Source: Hyphomicrobium sp. ghe19
GTDB taxonomy: Bacteria > Pseudomonadota > Alphaproteobacteria > Rhizobiales > Hyphomicrobiaceae
Direction of reading: 5' to 3'
Length of the DNA: 64,000 nucleotides
Assembly (NCBI RefSeq): GCF_902712875.1
Contig: NZ_LR743509.1
Coordinates: 2,618,001-2,682,000, forward strand
Positions 9,386-16,563 of the stretch are shown here, piece by piece. Made by a program: the position numbers and the translations under genes. Within the stretch, counting starts at the first letter, position 1. Each line of letters opens with the position of its first letter. Below the pieces are notes generated by a model that was given only the letters and a program-made list of their open reading frames with translations, did not search any database and had not been told where the DNA came from.

Positions 9386-10898
9386 GCCTCAGCATAAGAT
9401 TCTAGTCGTCTCTGCTACCAAGGAACGCTCAGATCAATTCTCTACGTTCACTATGCGGCTCATCAGTGAGATGCCTCTCCTGGTACATCTCAAGCCTCGT
9501 GATGAACAACGGCAATCAAAGATAGCCTTCGACGTTGGTCCTGCACGTGCTGACCATGCACCCTCTGTGAAGTCTGCCGGTATCTTCGGTCAGATCACAG
9601 GCTCACGTGCTGACCACATCGTTGCAGACGACATTGAAGTCCCTAACAACTCCGACACTCAGATGGCACGCGAGAAGCTTGCTGAGTCTGTGAAGGAGTT
9701 CGACGCTATTCTGAAGCCTCTCCCTCACGCCACCATCACCTACCTTGGTACGCCGCAGACGGAGATGTCCCTCTACAATACCTTGCCAGATCGCGGCTAC
9801 GTGATCCGCATTTGGCCTGCACGCATTCCAGACGACGTTGAGAAGTATGGCGGTAAGCTTGCTCCCTACATACACAAGCTCATCGAGAAGGGTGCCAAGC
9901 CGGGTGATCCTGTAGACCCTAGACGCTTCGGCTACGAGGACTTGGCAGAACGTGCCCTCTCGTATGGACGCTCAGGCTTCGCCCTACAGTTCCAGCTAGA
10001 CACATCTCTCTCGGATGCTGACAGGTATCCACTCAAGCTCTCTGACCTCATCGTAATGTCACTGCCTCCAGACAAGGGGCCTGTAGACGTTACATGGGCA
10101 ACAAGTCCTGAACTGGTAGACAATGATCTTCCAGCAGTCGGACTTGAGGGTGATCGCTACTATCGCCCTGTGTGGACCTCTAAGGAGTGGTCACCCTACA
10201 CAGGTTGCGTCATGTACGTTGACCCCTCAGGTAGAGGCAAAGACGAGACTGCCATATGCGTAGCTAAGGCTCTCTATGGTCGCGTGTTCATCACGTACAT
10301 AGCTGGCTTCAGGGATGGCTACTCGGATGAGACCATCAAGAAGATTCTCCTGATTGCTAAATCTCATGGCGTGAAGGAGATCGTTGTTGAGCCCAACTTC
10401 GGTGACGGTATGTTCTCGAAGCTCCTCATGGCTCAATCTCAGGTGCTCTATAGGGTTAGCATCGTAGACAGTGAGTGGTCTCGTGCTCAGAAGGAAGCAC
10501 GCATCATTGACGTGCTTGAGCCTGTTATGAACCAACATCGCTTGGTCATCGACAAGTCAGTCATCTGGTACGACTACAAATCTACAGAGACGTACATCCC
10601 TGAAGAGCAGAATAGATACAGAGCCTTCTATCAGATGTCCCGGTTGACTAAGGACCGTGGTGCTCTGGTGTCGGATGACAGAATCGAAGCTATCGCTGGT
10701 GCTGTGAAGTATTGGACTGACCACTTCGCTAAGGACACCACGAAGTCAGTCAAGGATCACAAAGCTCAGGAGCTTGATGAGGAACTGAAGAAGTTCATGA
10801 AGCACGCCATAGACCCTAGAGGTAACCGTGGAGGCTCTAAGAAGTCTCCATTCCTCGGTGGTCTGAAGGCCTTCAAGTCTCGCATGGGACTACGCTAA
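9024..10898 (+). CDS. Large terminase subunit (gp19-like packaging ATPase/nuclease)
   Basis: This 624-residue protein is close to the T7 gp19 type. Walker A is FRGVGKS at residues 101-107, the Walker B-like segment is HIVADDIEV near 194-202, and the nuclease acidic residues lie in MYVDPSGRGKDE, EPNFGDG and DDRIEAIAGA. It would pump DNA into the capsid and cut it. The first 50 residues are lysine/serine-rich and precede the conserved start of the family, and this extension overlaps the HNH frame. A later start is therefore possible. Confidence 0.93.
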   Translation: MTKKPSSSSRGRSSTKKTKKEKSTPTKSIRKKQEAKKAVALKSQVEGAVTASLYGEKIKEDFRVFLRLVWRQLQLPEPTPVQLDIAKFLQHGPRRKVIEAFRGVGKSWITSAYVLWLLYCEPQHKILVVSATKERSDQFSTFTMRLISEMPLLVHLKPRDEQRQSKIAFDVGPARADHAPSVKSAGIFGQITGSRADHIVADDIEVPNNSDTQMAREKLAESVKEFDAILKPLPHATITYLGTPQTEMSLYNTLPDRGYVIRIWPARIPDDVEKYGGKLAPYIHKLIEKGAKPGDPVDPRRFGYEDLAERALSYGRSGFALQFQLDTSLSDADRYPLKLSDLIVMSLPPDKGPVDVTWATSPELVDNDLPAVGLEGDRYYRPVWTSKEWSPYTGCVMYVDPSGRGKDETAICVAKALYGRVFITYIAGFRDGYSDETIKKILLIAKSHGVKEIVVEPNFGDGMFSKLLMAQSQVLYRVSIVDSEWSRAQKEARIIDVLEPVMNQHRLVIDKSVIWYDYKSTETYIPEEQNRYRAFYQMSRLTKDRGALVSDDRIEAIAGAVKYWTDHFAKDTTKSVKDHKAQELDEELKKFMKHAIDPRGNRGGSKKSPFLGGLKAFKSRMGLR

Positions 10899-10905
10899 GA
10901 GATGA

Positions 10906-10937
10906 CCGTTAGGGTGCATTAATTCGTATCCTAACGG
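10906..10937. terminator. Hairpin after the large terminase gene
   Basis: The inverted repeat CCGTTAGG (10906-10913) and CCTAACGG (10930-10937) has a 16-base loop. It begins seven bases after the terL stop. No T run follows, so it may be a weak terminator or part of the packaging/end region. Confidence 0.5.
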
Positions 10938-11092
10938 CCTCCCTCGTGGAACGCATAGTTGTCCTTTGTTTATGGGACTATGTACGATGTTGCCTTGTGA
11001 TTACCCCCTTGTCATGGATAACCCCCTCCCCCGTGATGATCCCCTATAGGTATACTTATAGGTTCTCCTTAGGTTGACCTTAGGTGTCCTTA

Positions 11093-11164
11093 CTATCGGT
11101 GCAGTGTCAGGGGTAGCTATCGGTACAGCGTAAGGTCATCCTATCGGTACGACATCATCATAGT
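11093..11164 (+). repeat. Iteron-like direct repeats, 24-base period
   Basis: CTATCGGTRC begins at 11093, 11117 and 11141, exactly 24 bases apart; the first two copies also share AG.GT.AGG after the core. Diverged copies occur at 11331 (CTGTCGGTGC) and 11291 (ACTATTGGTC). Such spacing suits protein binding on one DNA face, for example an origin, packaging site or repressor array. Confidence 0.65.
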
Positions 11165-11480
11165 ACATCACTACACAGACTACTCTAGTGTCATCCTCCA
11201 GGCTCATCTCACTTTAGAGGCACACATCCTCTACGACCGTATCTCAATGTGTTGGGATGTGGGTGAGCCGCGATGATCACACTAGATCATACTATTGGTC
11301 ACCATAAGGTAGACCTACGAGTTGAGCTTACTGTCGGTGCGAGATCACCCCCTGAGTAATCGCAGGGCTCTGACAATCCGCATCAACAGTCACTGCTCCC
11401 TGAGTGCTTAGCGTTTCTCCCTCTTGGCTTCGCACTCAGGTCTTCTCCTAGATGGAGACCAAGAAGGAACATCACACTGC

Positions 11481-11678
11481 ATGAGCAAGAAGCGTCGCCG
11501 CTCCAATCATCAGCACAGAACGCTATCGGACTACACTCCTCCACTCTCTGCACTCATCCCTGAGGTTCTCCTTATGAGACACCCAAAGGATGACTCGTGG
11601 CAAAGACCGAGAGAGAAGAAGCGAACAAGCTGGTGGAAGCGTATCTTCATGCTTCCGAGTAGAAGCTCCTATGGCTGA
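11481..11678 (+). CDS. Doubtful small basic phage protein
   Basis: This 65-residue frame begins with MSKKRRRSNHQ and ends with many Arg, Lys and Trp residues. AAGGA lies 12 bases before the ATG, which is a long spacing. It overlaps another frame of similar quality and shows no known domain. It is listed only because it is the best candidate within the 1.4 kb control region. Confidence 0.2.
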   Translation: MSKKRRRSNHQHRTLSDYTPPLSALIPEVLLMRHPKDDSWQRPREKKRTSWWKRIFMLPSRSSYG

Positions 11679-11995
11679 ACATTCGGATGTGAACACTACT
11701 CCGCACAAGGATGGCTCTAGGTGGACCTCAGGGTTCCCTAGGGCCGTTTGCTTTTGCTGGAAATATTCGTCAGCAGGACTAGACTTGCGCGACCGTCGAA
11801 ACACCCCCATCGGGTTCCGCTTTTGTTCTCTGGGTGTTCTCGTTATGTCCTTCCAAAAGAACTCGATTAGAAGGCCTTCGAGTAGGCTTTAGGTTGTGCT
11901 TAGTGCCTGCTGTTGTCACAGGTATTGTCACAAGGCGGGGTATTATCCAATGATATCAATGCCTCACAGGGGATATCACATCCGCTTACATACCG

Positions 11996-12050
11996 TTAGG
12001 TCAGCTATGCTGTCCTATTTTTGACTATTAGGTCAACCATACTGACCTAT
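11996..12050. promoter_or_regulatory. Pair of operator-like palindromes with promoter-like boxes
   Basis: Two 23-base near-palindromes of the form TTAGGTCA-N7-TGWCCTAT lie at 11996-12018 and 12028-12050, 32 bases apart. TTGACT (12021-12026) immediately precedes the second and TTACAT (11986-11991) precedes the first, so each dyad would cover the spacer and -10 region of a possible promoter. A half-site, TTAGGTCAGCTA, recurs at 12275-12286 just before the first early gene. This is the arrangement expected for repressor control of early transcription. Confidence 0.6.
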
Positions 12051-12301
12051 TTGTTTCTTTATATGTCTCTCTCTGCGTTTACCTGTTGATGGCTCTTCAC
12101 GCTCATCATTCAGCAGACCTCAAGTCATCCACTAGGCATCCAGCAGCCACCTAGCGCCACTCCTCAGGATATCCACAGCGATGCCTCATGGTTGTCATCA
12201 TGTGCCGTATCGAAGTGATTGCACAGTGTGAGACTTATTGTTAACCTCTTCACTGTTGAGCCGAAGCACAGCGCTTAGGTCAGCTAGAGAGGAGCATAGG
12301 A

Positions 12302-12646
12302 ATGCCAGCACGTAAGAGAATGACGCGACAAGAGGTCATGCAATCACTTGAGACGCTTAGAAGCTTCCTTCCAAAGGGCTCTACGGTCTACACAGTTGAG
12401 AGGAGCGTTAGCAGGTCACGCCAAGCAACCAACATCAGCATTCTACAGCTACACGATGCAGTTAGAACGCCTAGGAATCTCAGCATCTACGCTGGTAGAG
12501 TGTTGGGTTATTCGATGTCCACTAAACGCGGACCTGAAAGTCTCAAGGTTGTCGGGCAAGGCCTGAACATGGCCAAACACACAGTACAAATGATATCGGC
12601 CATTCTATATGACGATGCCAACGCCCTGACTCATCAAGCCCTATAA
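12302..12646 (+). CDS. Early phage protein, paralogue of the protein at 14244-14591
   Basis: The 114-residue protein shares a full-length pattern with the gene 1.6 kb downstream: LR-x2-LP-x-GSTVY near residue 20, R-x-VS-x-S, a central G-x-S, then V-x-G-x-GxxM and a C-terminal D-x-NAL. GSTVYTV...VSxSGM proteins of this kind are common in phages of several hosts, with no known function. The start is an ATG with AGGAG seven bases before it. The stop lies inside a 23-bp tandem repeat. It is the first clear early gene after the operator region. Confidence 0.7.
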   Translation: MPARKRMTRQEVMQSLETLRSFLPKGSTVYTVERSVSRSRQATNISILQLHDAVRTPRNLSIYAGRVLGYSMSTKRGPESLKVVGQGLNMAKHTVQMISAILYDDANALTHQAL

Positions 12647-12690
12647 ACACACAGCGCAACGCCCTATAAACACACAGCGCAACGCCCTAA
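12638..12690 (+). repeat. 23-bp tandem repeat, 2.3 copies, across a stop codon
   Basis: Identical 23-base units occupy 12638-12660 and 12661-12683, with a third partial unit to 12690. The stop codon of the preceding gene (12644-12646) lies within the first unit, so the duplication extends only the 3' untranslated part. It looks like recent slippage. Confidence 0.85.
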
Positions 12691-12700
12691 GCGCCACATT

Positions 12701-12728
12701 AAAGCTCATCGTAATGGTGGGCTTTTTT
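12701..12728 (+). terminator. Rho-independent terminator after the first early gene
   Basis: A 10-pair stem (AAAGCTCATC with GGTGGGCTTT, two G-U pairs) with loop GTAAT runs into a T6 tract. It resembles the terminator at 392-426, with the same GGTGGGGC/GGTGGGC side. Confidence 0.8.
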
Positions 12729-12802
12729 GTTGTTCTCTCACTCTTCGCAGTCTCTCACAGGTATGCGTAAAGATCACATCAGCAATGCACTAGGTGGGAT
12801 AC

Positions 12803-12816
12803 CTCACACATGTGAG
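12803..12816. promoter_or_regulatory. Palindrome CTCACAcaTGTGAG
   Basis: A perfect dyad with the same arms as the one at 8715-8728. It lies 56 bases before the small gene at 12872, and a TTTTATATC stretch (12822-12830), possibly a -10 box, follows it. This is a candidate operator. Confidence 0.45.
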
Positions 12817-12871
12817 ATATGTTTTATATCTTCTCACACCACTGAGACACTCACACAGAGGAGATGAGAGA

Positions 12872-13048
12872 ATGGATTACAGCAACACAGTATGCGCCCA
12901 CTACTACGGATCGAAAGCAAAGGGTTACAGCCTCACAATCACGCGTGGCCCGTCTCTCGCGGTGGTCCTAGGAACGATCAAGGTGAGTGGCAAGGTGGAA
13001 GCTAAGAAGGTCTGCAAAGCGAACAACTACAAAGCGTGGAACTTCTGA
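12872..13048 (+). CDS. Small early phage protein of unknown function
   Basis: This 58-residue basic protein begins MDYSNTVCAHYYGSK and ends with lysine/asparagine-rich residues. AGGAGATG upstream fixes the ATG at 12872 rather than an earlier in-frame start. No domain recognised. It leads a run of closely packed small genes. Confidence 0.6.
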   Translation: MDYSNTVCAHYYGSKAKGYSLTITRGPSLAVVLGTIKVSGKVEAKKVCKANNYKAWNF

Positions 13049-13062
13049 GAGGGATGAGGCCA

Positions 13063-13179
13063 ATGCTGCGCAACGTATTCTACTTCTCTTATTCGCGTGT
13101 TGGTGGACTTCGCTTTGTCCGCATTGGTCGCCTTCAGATGTCCTTCTGCATTACTCGCAACTCACCTTGGAATAACTGA
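13063..13179 (+). CDS. Very small early phage protein (38 aa)
   Basis: An ATG frame of 38 codons (MLRNVFYFSYSRVGG...) fills the gap between two better supported genes and stops one base before the next ATG. It is basic and aromatic. A purine-rich GGGATGAGG precedes it. Support comes only from the tight packing and the ribosome site. Confidence 0.4.
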   Translation: MLRNVFYFSYSRVGGLRFVRIGRLQMSFCITRNSPWNN

Positions 13180-13180
13180 C

Positions 13181-13357
13181 ATGTGGACTTGGATAAGACG
13201 CGAACTGCTCAACATTGGCGACATGCTGATGAGCTTCGCACTAGTGGGCGGGTATGCCTGCATCAGCTTTCAGGCCTTCGACGCAATGGCGCTTATGTGG
13301 CTGCTAGCGTGCGGATGGTTAGCGTTCAGAGCAACTAAGGCAGGGGAGTATCGCTGA
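13181..13357 (+). CDS. Small phage membrane protein
   Basis: 58 residues with two hydrophobic segments (about 17-33 and 37-49), giving a hairpin membrane protein with basic ends. The stop overlaps the next start (TGATG). Function unknown; small membrane proteins in early regions of phages often alter the host envelope or exclude other phages, but nothing here shows that. Confidence 0.55.
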   Translation: MWTWIRRELLNIGDMLMSFALVGGYACISFQAFDAMALMWLLACGWLAFRATKAGEYR

Positions 13358-13554
13358 TGAAGCCTGAAGTCATTTTTGAGAACCAACACTATCAAGCTTG
13401 TGGGTGGAAAGGGTCTCTCATCATCAGCCACAAGCGCAAACGCGGTGGTAAGCAGCTAGTAGGCGACCAAGCGGCGACTTGGATTGATGCCATAAAGACC
13501 GCGATGGATAGAGACGAAGCTAACGCCCTGTGTAGAGTTTTTTTGTCCAACTAA
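13357..13554 (+). CDS. Small early phage protein of unknown function
   Basis: 65 residues, translationally coupled to the membrane protein before it by a TGATG overlap. It is basic in the middle (SHKRKRGGKQL) and ends with a DEANAL-type stretch. That ending is reminiscent of the D-x-NAL ending of the two paralogues in this region, but the likeness is short. Confidence 0.55.
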   Translation: MKPEVIFENQHYQACGWKGSLIISHKRKRGGKQLVGDQAATWIDAIKTAMDRDEANALCRVFLSN

Positions 13555-13577
13555 CTGACAGAATGGAGAATCTGACA

Positions 13578-13745
13578 ATGTGGACACTTAGCTATAAAGG
13601 CGCATTCATCCACGGCTATTGCGAACGGAAAGAATGCAAAGTGCAGTATGGACCGAATATGTTTGTACGCGGTCCTTTCCCTAGCCTTGACGCCGCTAAG
13701 CGCTTCATCCGCCAAGCAATCAAAAACGGGGACCATAATGTTTGA
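13578..13745 (+). CDS. Small early phage protein of unknown function
   Basis: The protein begins MWTLSYKGAFIHGY and is 55 residues long. GGAGA at 13565 lies eight bases before the ATG at 13578, which favours this start over the ATG at 13563. The C-terminal helix (SLDAAKRFIRQAIKNG) is a pattern common in small phage proteins. It overlaps the next gene by eight bases. Confidence 0.55.
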   Translation: MWTLSYKGAFIHGYCERKECKVQYGPNMFVRGPFPSLDAAKRFIRQAIKNGDHNV

Positions 13746-13935
13746 GCTTAAAGACTTCACGCTAGGCGATGCCGTCGAACTGCATCCCGGCTGCGATAGG
13801 TGGATGATGGGGGACCGCGTTGGATCAGTGCAGAAGGTAGGCCGCAAGCTGCTAACAGTGAGAATGTTCACAAGCGGCAAGGCTATCAAGTTGCACCCTG
13901 CAAACGTAGGCAAGCTGAATGGAGCTTACGCGTGA
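13738..13935 (+). CDS. Small early phage protein with a KOW/SH3-like pattern
   Basis: 65 residues (MFELKDFTLGDAVELHPG...), containing GDRVGSVQKVGRKLLTVRM, the alternating pattern of a small beta barrel of SH3/KOW type that often binds nucleic acid or protein. It ends KAIKLHPANVGKLNG. Similar short proteins occur in many alphaproteobacterial phages without known function. It overlaps both neighbours. Confidence 0.6.
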   Translation: MFELKDFTLGDAVELHPGCDRWMMGDRVGSVQKVGRKLLTVRMFTSGKAIKLHPANVGKLNGAYA

Positions 13936-14183
13936 TGAGGATTGAGACCATCGAAGGTCCGAGTTGGGCCGCTAGCTACCTCATCAATGGGGATGCTTCA
14001 GGACTTACCGATGAGGAGATTGCACAAGTAGACGCTTGGCTGAAGCGTGAAGGCTTTTCAAAGCATCAATGCGTTAGCTGCTCAGATGTACCACGCTTTA
14101 CATGGTCTTATGGGGTCTACTTCCCTGAAGGCGATTGTGAAGGGGGAGAAGTGCTGGAGTACACGTTCCTTATTCACGCCTAA
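13935..14183 (+). CDS. Conserved small phage protein of unknown function
   Basis: 82 residues, starting MRIETIEGPSWAASYLINGD; the start shares one base with the previous stop. The motif SYLINGDASGLTDEE followed by a C-terminal EVLEYTFLIHA is a pattern seen in small hypothetical proteins of phages and plasmids from many bacteria. It has three cysteines but no clear metal-binding set. Function unknown. Confidence 0.65.
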   Translation: MRIETIEGPSWAASYLINGDASGLTDEEIAQVDAWLKREGFSKHQCVSCSDVPRFTWSYGVYFPEGDCEGGEVLEYTFLIHA

Positions 14184-14243
14184 TTAACTCACAACTGTCA
14201 TCAACTCACACATCGGCAACAACTCAAGAGAGGAATGAACGTT

Positions 14244-14591
14244 ATGGCTAAGTTTACGAAGACGCAACGCGACGAAGCAATCGAACGACTGCGCAAGTGG
14301 CTTCCAGTTGGGTCAACGGTGTACTCTATCGTTCGGAAGGTCTCAGCGTCGGGGATGAGGCGAAAGATACAGTTTGTCTACTTCGAGAACGGGGATGGTG
14401 CGACTTGCGCTAATGATCGTCACCCGACTTACAGCATAGCTCAGGCTCTTGGCCTTAGCGTCTCACGTGAAGGTGGTAACGATACTGTGACTGTGCAGGG
14501 CACTGGGATGGATATGTGCTTTGCCACTGTCTATGACCTCGCAGTAGTGCTCCACGGGGATGGCAACGCCCTGAAGTCTCGCACGCTTTAG
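14244..14591 (+). CDS. Early phage protein, paralogue of the protein at 12302-12646
   Basis: About 115 residues with the same order of conserved positions as the first early protein: LRKWLPVGSTVYSI, then RKVSASGM, GLSVS, VQGTGMDM, and a C-terminal GDGNALKS. AGAGAGGA at 14226-14233 suits the ATG at 14244 better than that at 14235. The duplication within one phage suggests a useful but diversifying role. Function unknown. Confidence 0.7.
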   Translation: MAKFTKTQRDEAIERLRKWLPVGSTVYSIVRKVSASGMRRKIQFVYFENGDGATCANDRHPTYSIAQALGLSVSREGGNDTVTVQGTGMDMCFATVYDLAVVLHGDGNALKSRTL

Positions 14592-14613
14592 CTTGACCAA
14601 TTAGCTCATACCT

Positions 14614-14856
14614 ATGGGACACTCACAGATGGCACGTAGCTTTCACAACATTGATACACCATGGCGCAAAGGCGCTGACTACATCGGCTATGCTGGAGGG
14701 GAGATATTCCACATCCGCAAAGTGATGACGCGGGCCGCTAAACGCTTCACTTGGAGGGCCGTACAGGTTGACGGCTATGTCATCCTATGGGGTGACACCC
14801 TAGGGGAGATCAGCGGCAAGCTCGAAGGCTTCTCTCTGAGGCGTAACGCTGCCTAA
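14614..14856 (+). CDS. Small early phage protein of unknown function
   Basis: 80 residues if the ATG at 14614 is used; an internal ATG at 14629 (MARSFHNIDTPW) is equally likely, since no good ribosome site decides. The protein is basic with several aromatic residues (FTWRAVQVDGYVILWGDTLGE). No domain recognised. Confidence 0.5.
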   Translation: MGHSQMARSFHNIDTPWRKGADYIGYAGGEIFHIRKVMTRAAKRFTWRAVQVDGYVILWGDTLGEISGKLEGFSLRRNAA

Positions 14857-14881
14857 TTACCTCACTCTTGTCAGCATTCCG

Positions 14882-14905
14882 GAAGGCCTCTTATGGGGGC
14901 CTTCT
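14882..14905 (+). terminator. Stem-loop after an early gene
   Basis: A nine-pair stem (GAAGGCCTC with GGGGCCTTC) and loop TTATG. No T run follows, so termination is uncertain. Confidence 0.5.
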
Positions 14906-14996
14906 AGTGTGCCGATAGCAGACAGGCACGCTAGCCGCATGACGTGGCCCGATGGCGCATGAAGCGCCTTGCACACATCCTAGAGGGATACCCGCA

Positions 14997-15194
14997 ATGG
15001 ACTTTAGATCGCTTGCCTACACGCTTGCCCGCAATCGCCTTGACCCGCTGATGCAGTACGCTGCACACGGTCAGATTGCATCCGAGGGGCATAGGCAACG
15101 GCTCCTTGATTCACTCAAGCGCATTCAGCGTCAAGCTTTGTGGTCGCTCGAAATCAGAGAGTTCATTCGCGCCGTCCAGGTAGGTGCAGTGTGA
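14997..15194 (+). CDS. Small early phage protein of unknown function
   Basis: 65 residues, helical and basic (MDFRSLAYTLARNRLDPLM...). GAGGGATA before the ATG at 14997 supports this start. It overlaps the next gene, whose GTG shares bases with its stop (GTGTGA). No domain recognised. Confidence 0.5.
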   Translation: MDFRSLAYTLARNRLDPLMQYAAHGQIASEGHRQRLLDSLKRIQRQALWSLEIREFIRAVQVGAV

Positions 15195-15457
15195 AGCGGT
15201 CTCACACAGGCAACGCTTCTGACGGGGCCTCACTCGTCTCTCGCAGCGAAGCACTCTCAGCATTCGACGCACTGCCTAAGGGAGTCCGCAGGCTGCTCCA
15301 CAGGGCATCAGGTAACTGGAACTCCGTCCAACTCCTGAAGCTGTACCGCAAGGAAGGCGCGGTCGTTGTGGTCGAACGCATTCGAAGGCTCGAAGCACAT
15401 AGACGCCAAAAATACTACGAGGCTGCTGAAACCGGCTTCAGGGACTTCAAAGGCTAG
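15191..15457 (+). CDS. DUF6525-like small phage protein
   Basis: 88 residues from a GTG start coupled to the previous stop. The core AFDALPKGVRRLLHRASGNWNSVQLLKLY followed by ERIRRLEAHR resembles the DUF6525 pattern (A-x-DALP...LR...A..W...). I know that family only as short, uncharacterised proteins of alphaproteobacteria and their phages. The family link is from memory of the pattern. Confidence 0.55.
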   Translation: MKRSHTGNASDGASLVSRSEALSAFDALPKGVRRLLHRASGNWNSVQLLKLYRKEGAVVVVERIRRLEAHRRQKYYEAAETGFRDFKG

Positions 15458-15541
15458 GTCTTCAAGGTCTCTTGTGGTCATCACCATGAGAGACCCTGGA
15501 CGCTAAGCAATGAAGCTAGCGAATAAGAGGGTATCTAATAA

Positions 15542-15895
15542 ATGTCGAAAGCACTTGTTCTCGTAATGCGTGACGGTCGGGCCATTAAGTGGGCTGGTAA
15601 GTACCACAACATTCTCGCAGAGGTCTCTCCTGAGAATGGCCGCGTACTGAAGTTCCTGCCTGCAATGATCTGGCGGGATATCCGTAACGGCACGTTCTAC
15701 ATCGAAGTCAGCCGTGAGTTCATCGCTTCCAACAACTTCAAGTCTCAACGCGAAGCTCTCGAATGGATTGCTAACGTTGGACTCGTCAACGCCTCAGGTG
15801 GCATCATCGTTGGGGGCCATGGTGTTGAGGGCAAAGAGTTTGCTGAAGACCTTCTCCACAAACATCAGCAGGCGTGCACTCTCCTAGCCGCTTAA
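15542..15895 (+). CDS. Early phage protein of unknown function
   Basis: 117 residues starting MSKALVLVMRDGRAIKWAG. Mixed alpha/beta with a glycine-rich stretch near 86-98 (GGIIVGGHGVEGKE). It stands alone, with about 85 bases before it and a TGACAACTGTCA dyad at 15898-15909, just after its stop. No family recognised. Confidence 0.55.
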   Translation: MSKALVLVMRDGRAIKWAGKYHNILAEVSPENGRVLKFLPAMIWRDIRNGTFYIEVSREFIASNNFKSQREALEWIANVGLVNASGGIIVGGHGVEGKEFAEDLLHKHQQACTLLAA

Positions 15896-15927
15896 TCTGA
15901 CAACTGTCACACATCGCAGGGCGTACA

Positions 15928-16107
15928 ATGAGTAGAATTGAGATAAACCCCTTAGGTTTTCGTAAGGTTCTGTATGCGTCTATGGCCGCTTGCCTAGGGT
16001 TCCTATTAGTGATCGGAGGGAGTTCCGAGCACGAGACTCCTGTCTACAGTGACTCAGACAGGGCTCAGCTTACTGCTCTCATCGGAAAGTTATTGGGCTC
16101 TCAATAA
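15928..16107 (+). CDS. Small phage membrane or exported protein (59 aa)
   Basis: An ATG frame of 59 codons has a basic start, one hydrophobic segment at residues about 15-31 (VLYASMAACLGFLLVIGG) and a polar C-terminus. It could be a signal-anchored protein, and no lipobox is clear. It fills an otherwise empty gap between two genes. Confidence 0.45.
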   Translation: MSRIEINPLGFRKVLYASMAACLGFLLVIGGSSEHETPVYSDSDRAQLTALIGKLLGSQ

Positions 16108-16184
16108 AGAAACTATGCGTAATTACCTGACAGAGTGCAGAGACTCCTACTCCGGAGTATGTACCTGCCAGAACGGAGGGAATT

Positions 16185-16472
16185 GTGAAGGCCACTACCT
16201 ATGAACTTGATGACGTCACCACGTACCTAACTGATGTGGTGGTTCCCGGTTACGACTCAGTTCTTAGTCATATGGCTAGGACTAGACCGGAAGAGATCGA
16301 AGAGATGATTGATGCTGTTGTGGACACCATTCGTATCAATCGTATGTGTGCCCGCAAGGTGGCTGGATCAAAAGTCATCATGGTCCAAGCCTCACCTATC
16401 CTCCAGGAAGCTGGCATAGGTTTCATCCAGGCGTTTCCCATTGATGTGATCGAAGAGGTACTGTCAGGCTAA
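16185..16472 (+). CDS. Early phage protein of unknown function
   Basis: 95 residues from a GTG with an excellent ribosome site (GGAGG, seven bases). Mostly helical (RPEEIEEMIDAVVDTIRINR). Acidic. No domain recognised. It lies just before the regulator and integrase genes. Confidence 0.55.
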   Translation: MKATTYELDDVTTYLTDVVVPGYDSVLSHMARTRPEEIEEMIDAVVDTIRINRMCARKVAGSKVIMVQASPILQEAGIGFIQAFPIDVIEEVLSG

Positions 16473-16563
16473 CATTTAGATTGTGTGGAGAGGGCTCTTG
16501 TGCCCTTTCCTCACATCGCGTAGCTTCTCCAGGCCTGCAACTACTGCCAAAGAGGAGTTAGCA

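Larger units (their letters stand above)
10938..12301. promoter_or_regulatory. Phage control region without a clear gene (probable joined virion ends and early promoters)
   Basis: About 1.36 kb holds only short doubtful frames. It is rich in short repeats: TATAGGT and TTAGGT boxes at 11044-11085, a 24-base-period iteron array, direct TTGTCACA copies at 11913-11920 and 11925-11932, and two operator-like palindromes at 11996-12050. In T7-like virions terL is near the right end and the early genes follow the left end, so in a circularised and integrated genome the joined ends should fall here. That placement is inference. Confidence 0.55.

Noticed and set aside
11044-11066. CTATAGG cores as T7-type promoters
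   Set aside because: The upstream parts do not resemble each other or the T7 consensus, and no matching sequence was seen before the virion genes. I kept it only as a note in the findings.
11093-11164. Short regular repeats that could suggest a CRISPR array
   Set aside because: The conserved core is only about 10 bases, the period is 24 and there are no cas genes; iterons fit better.
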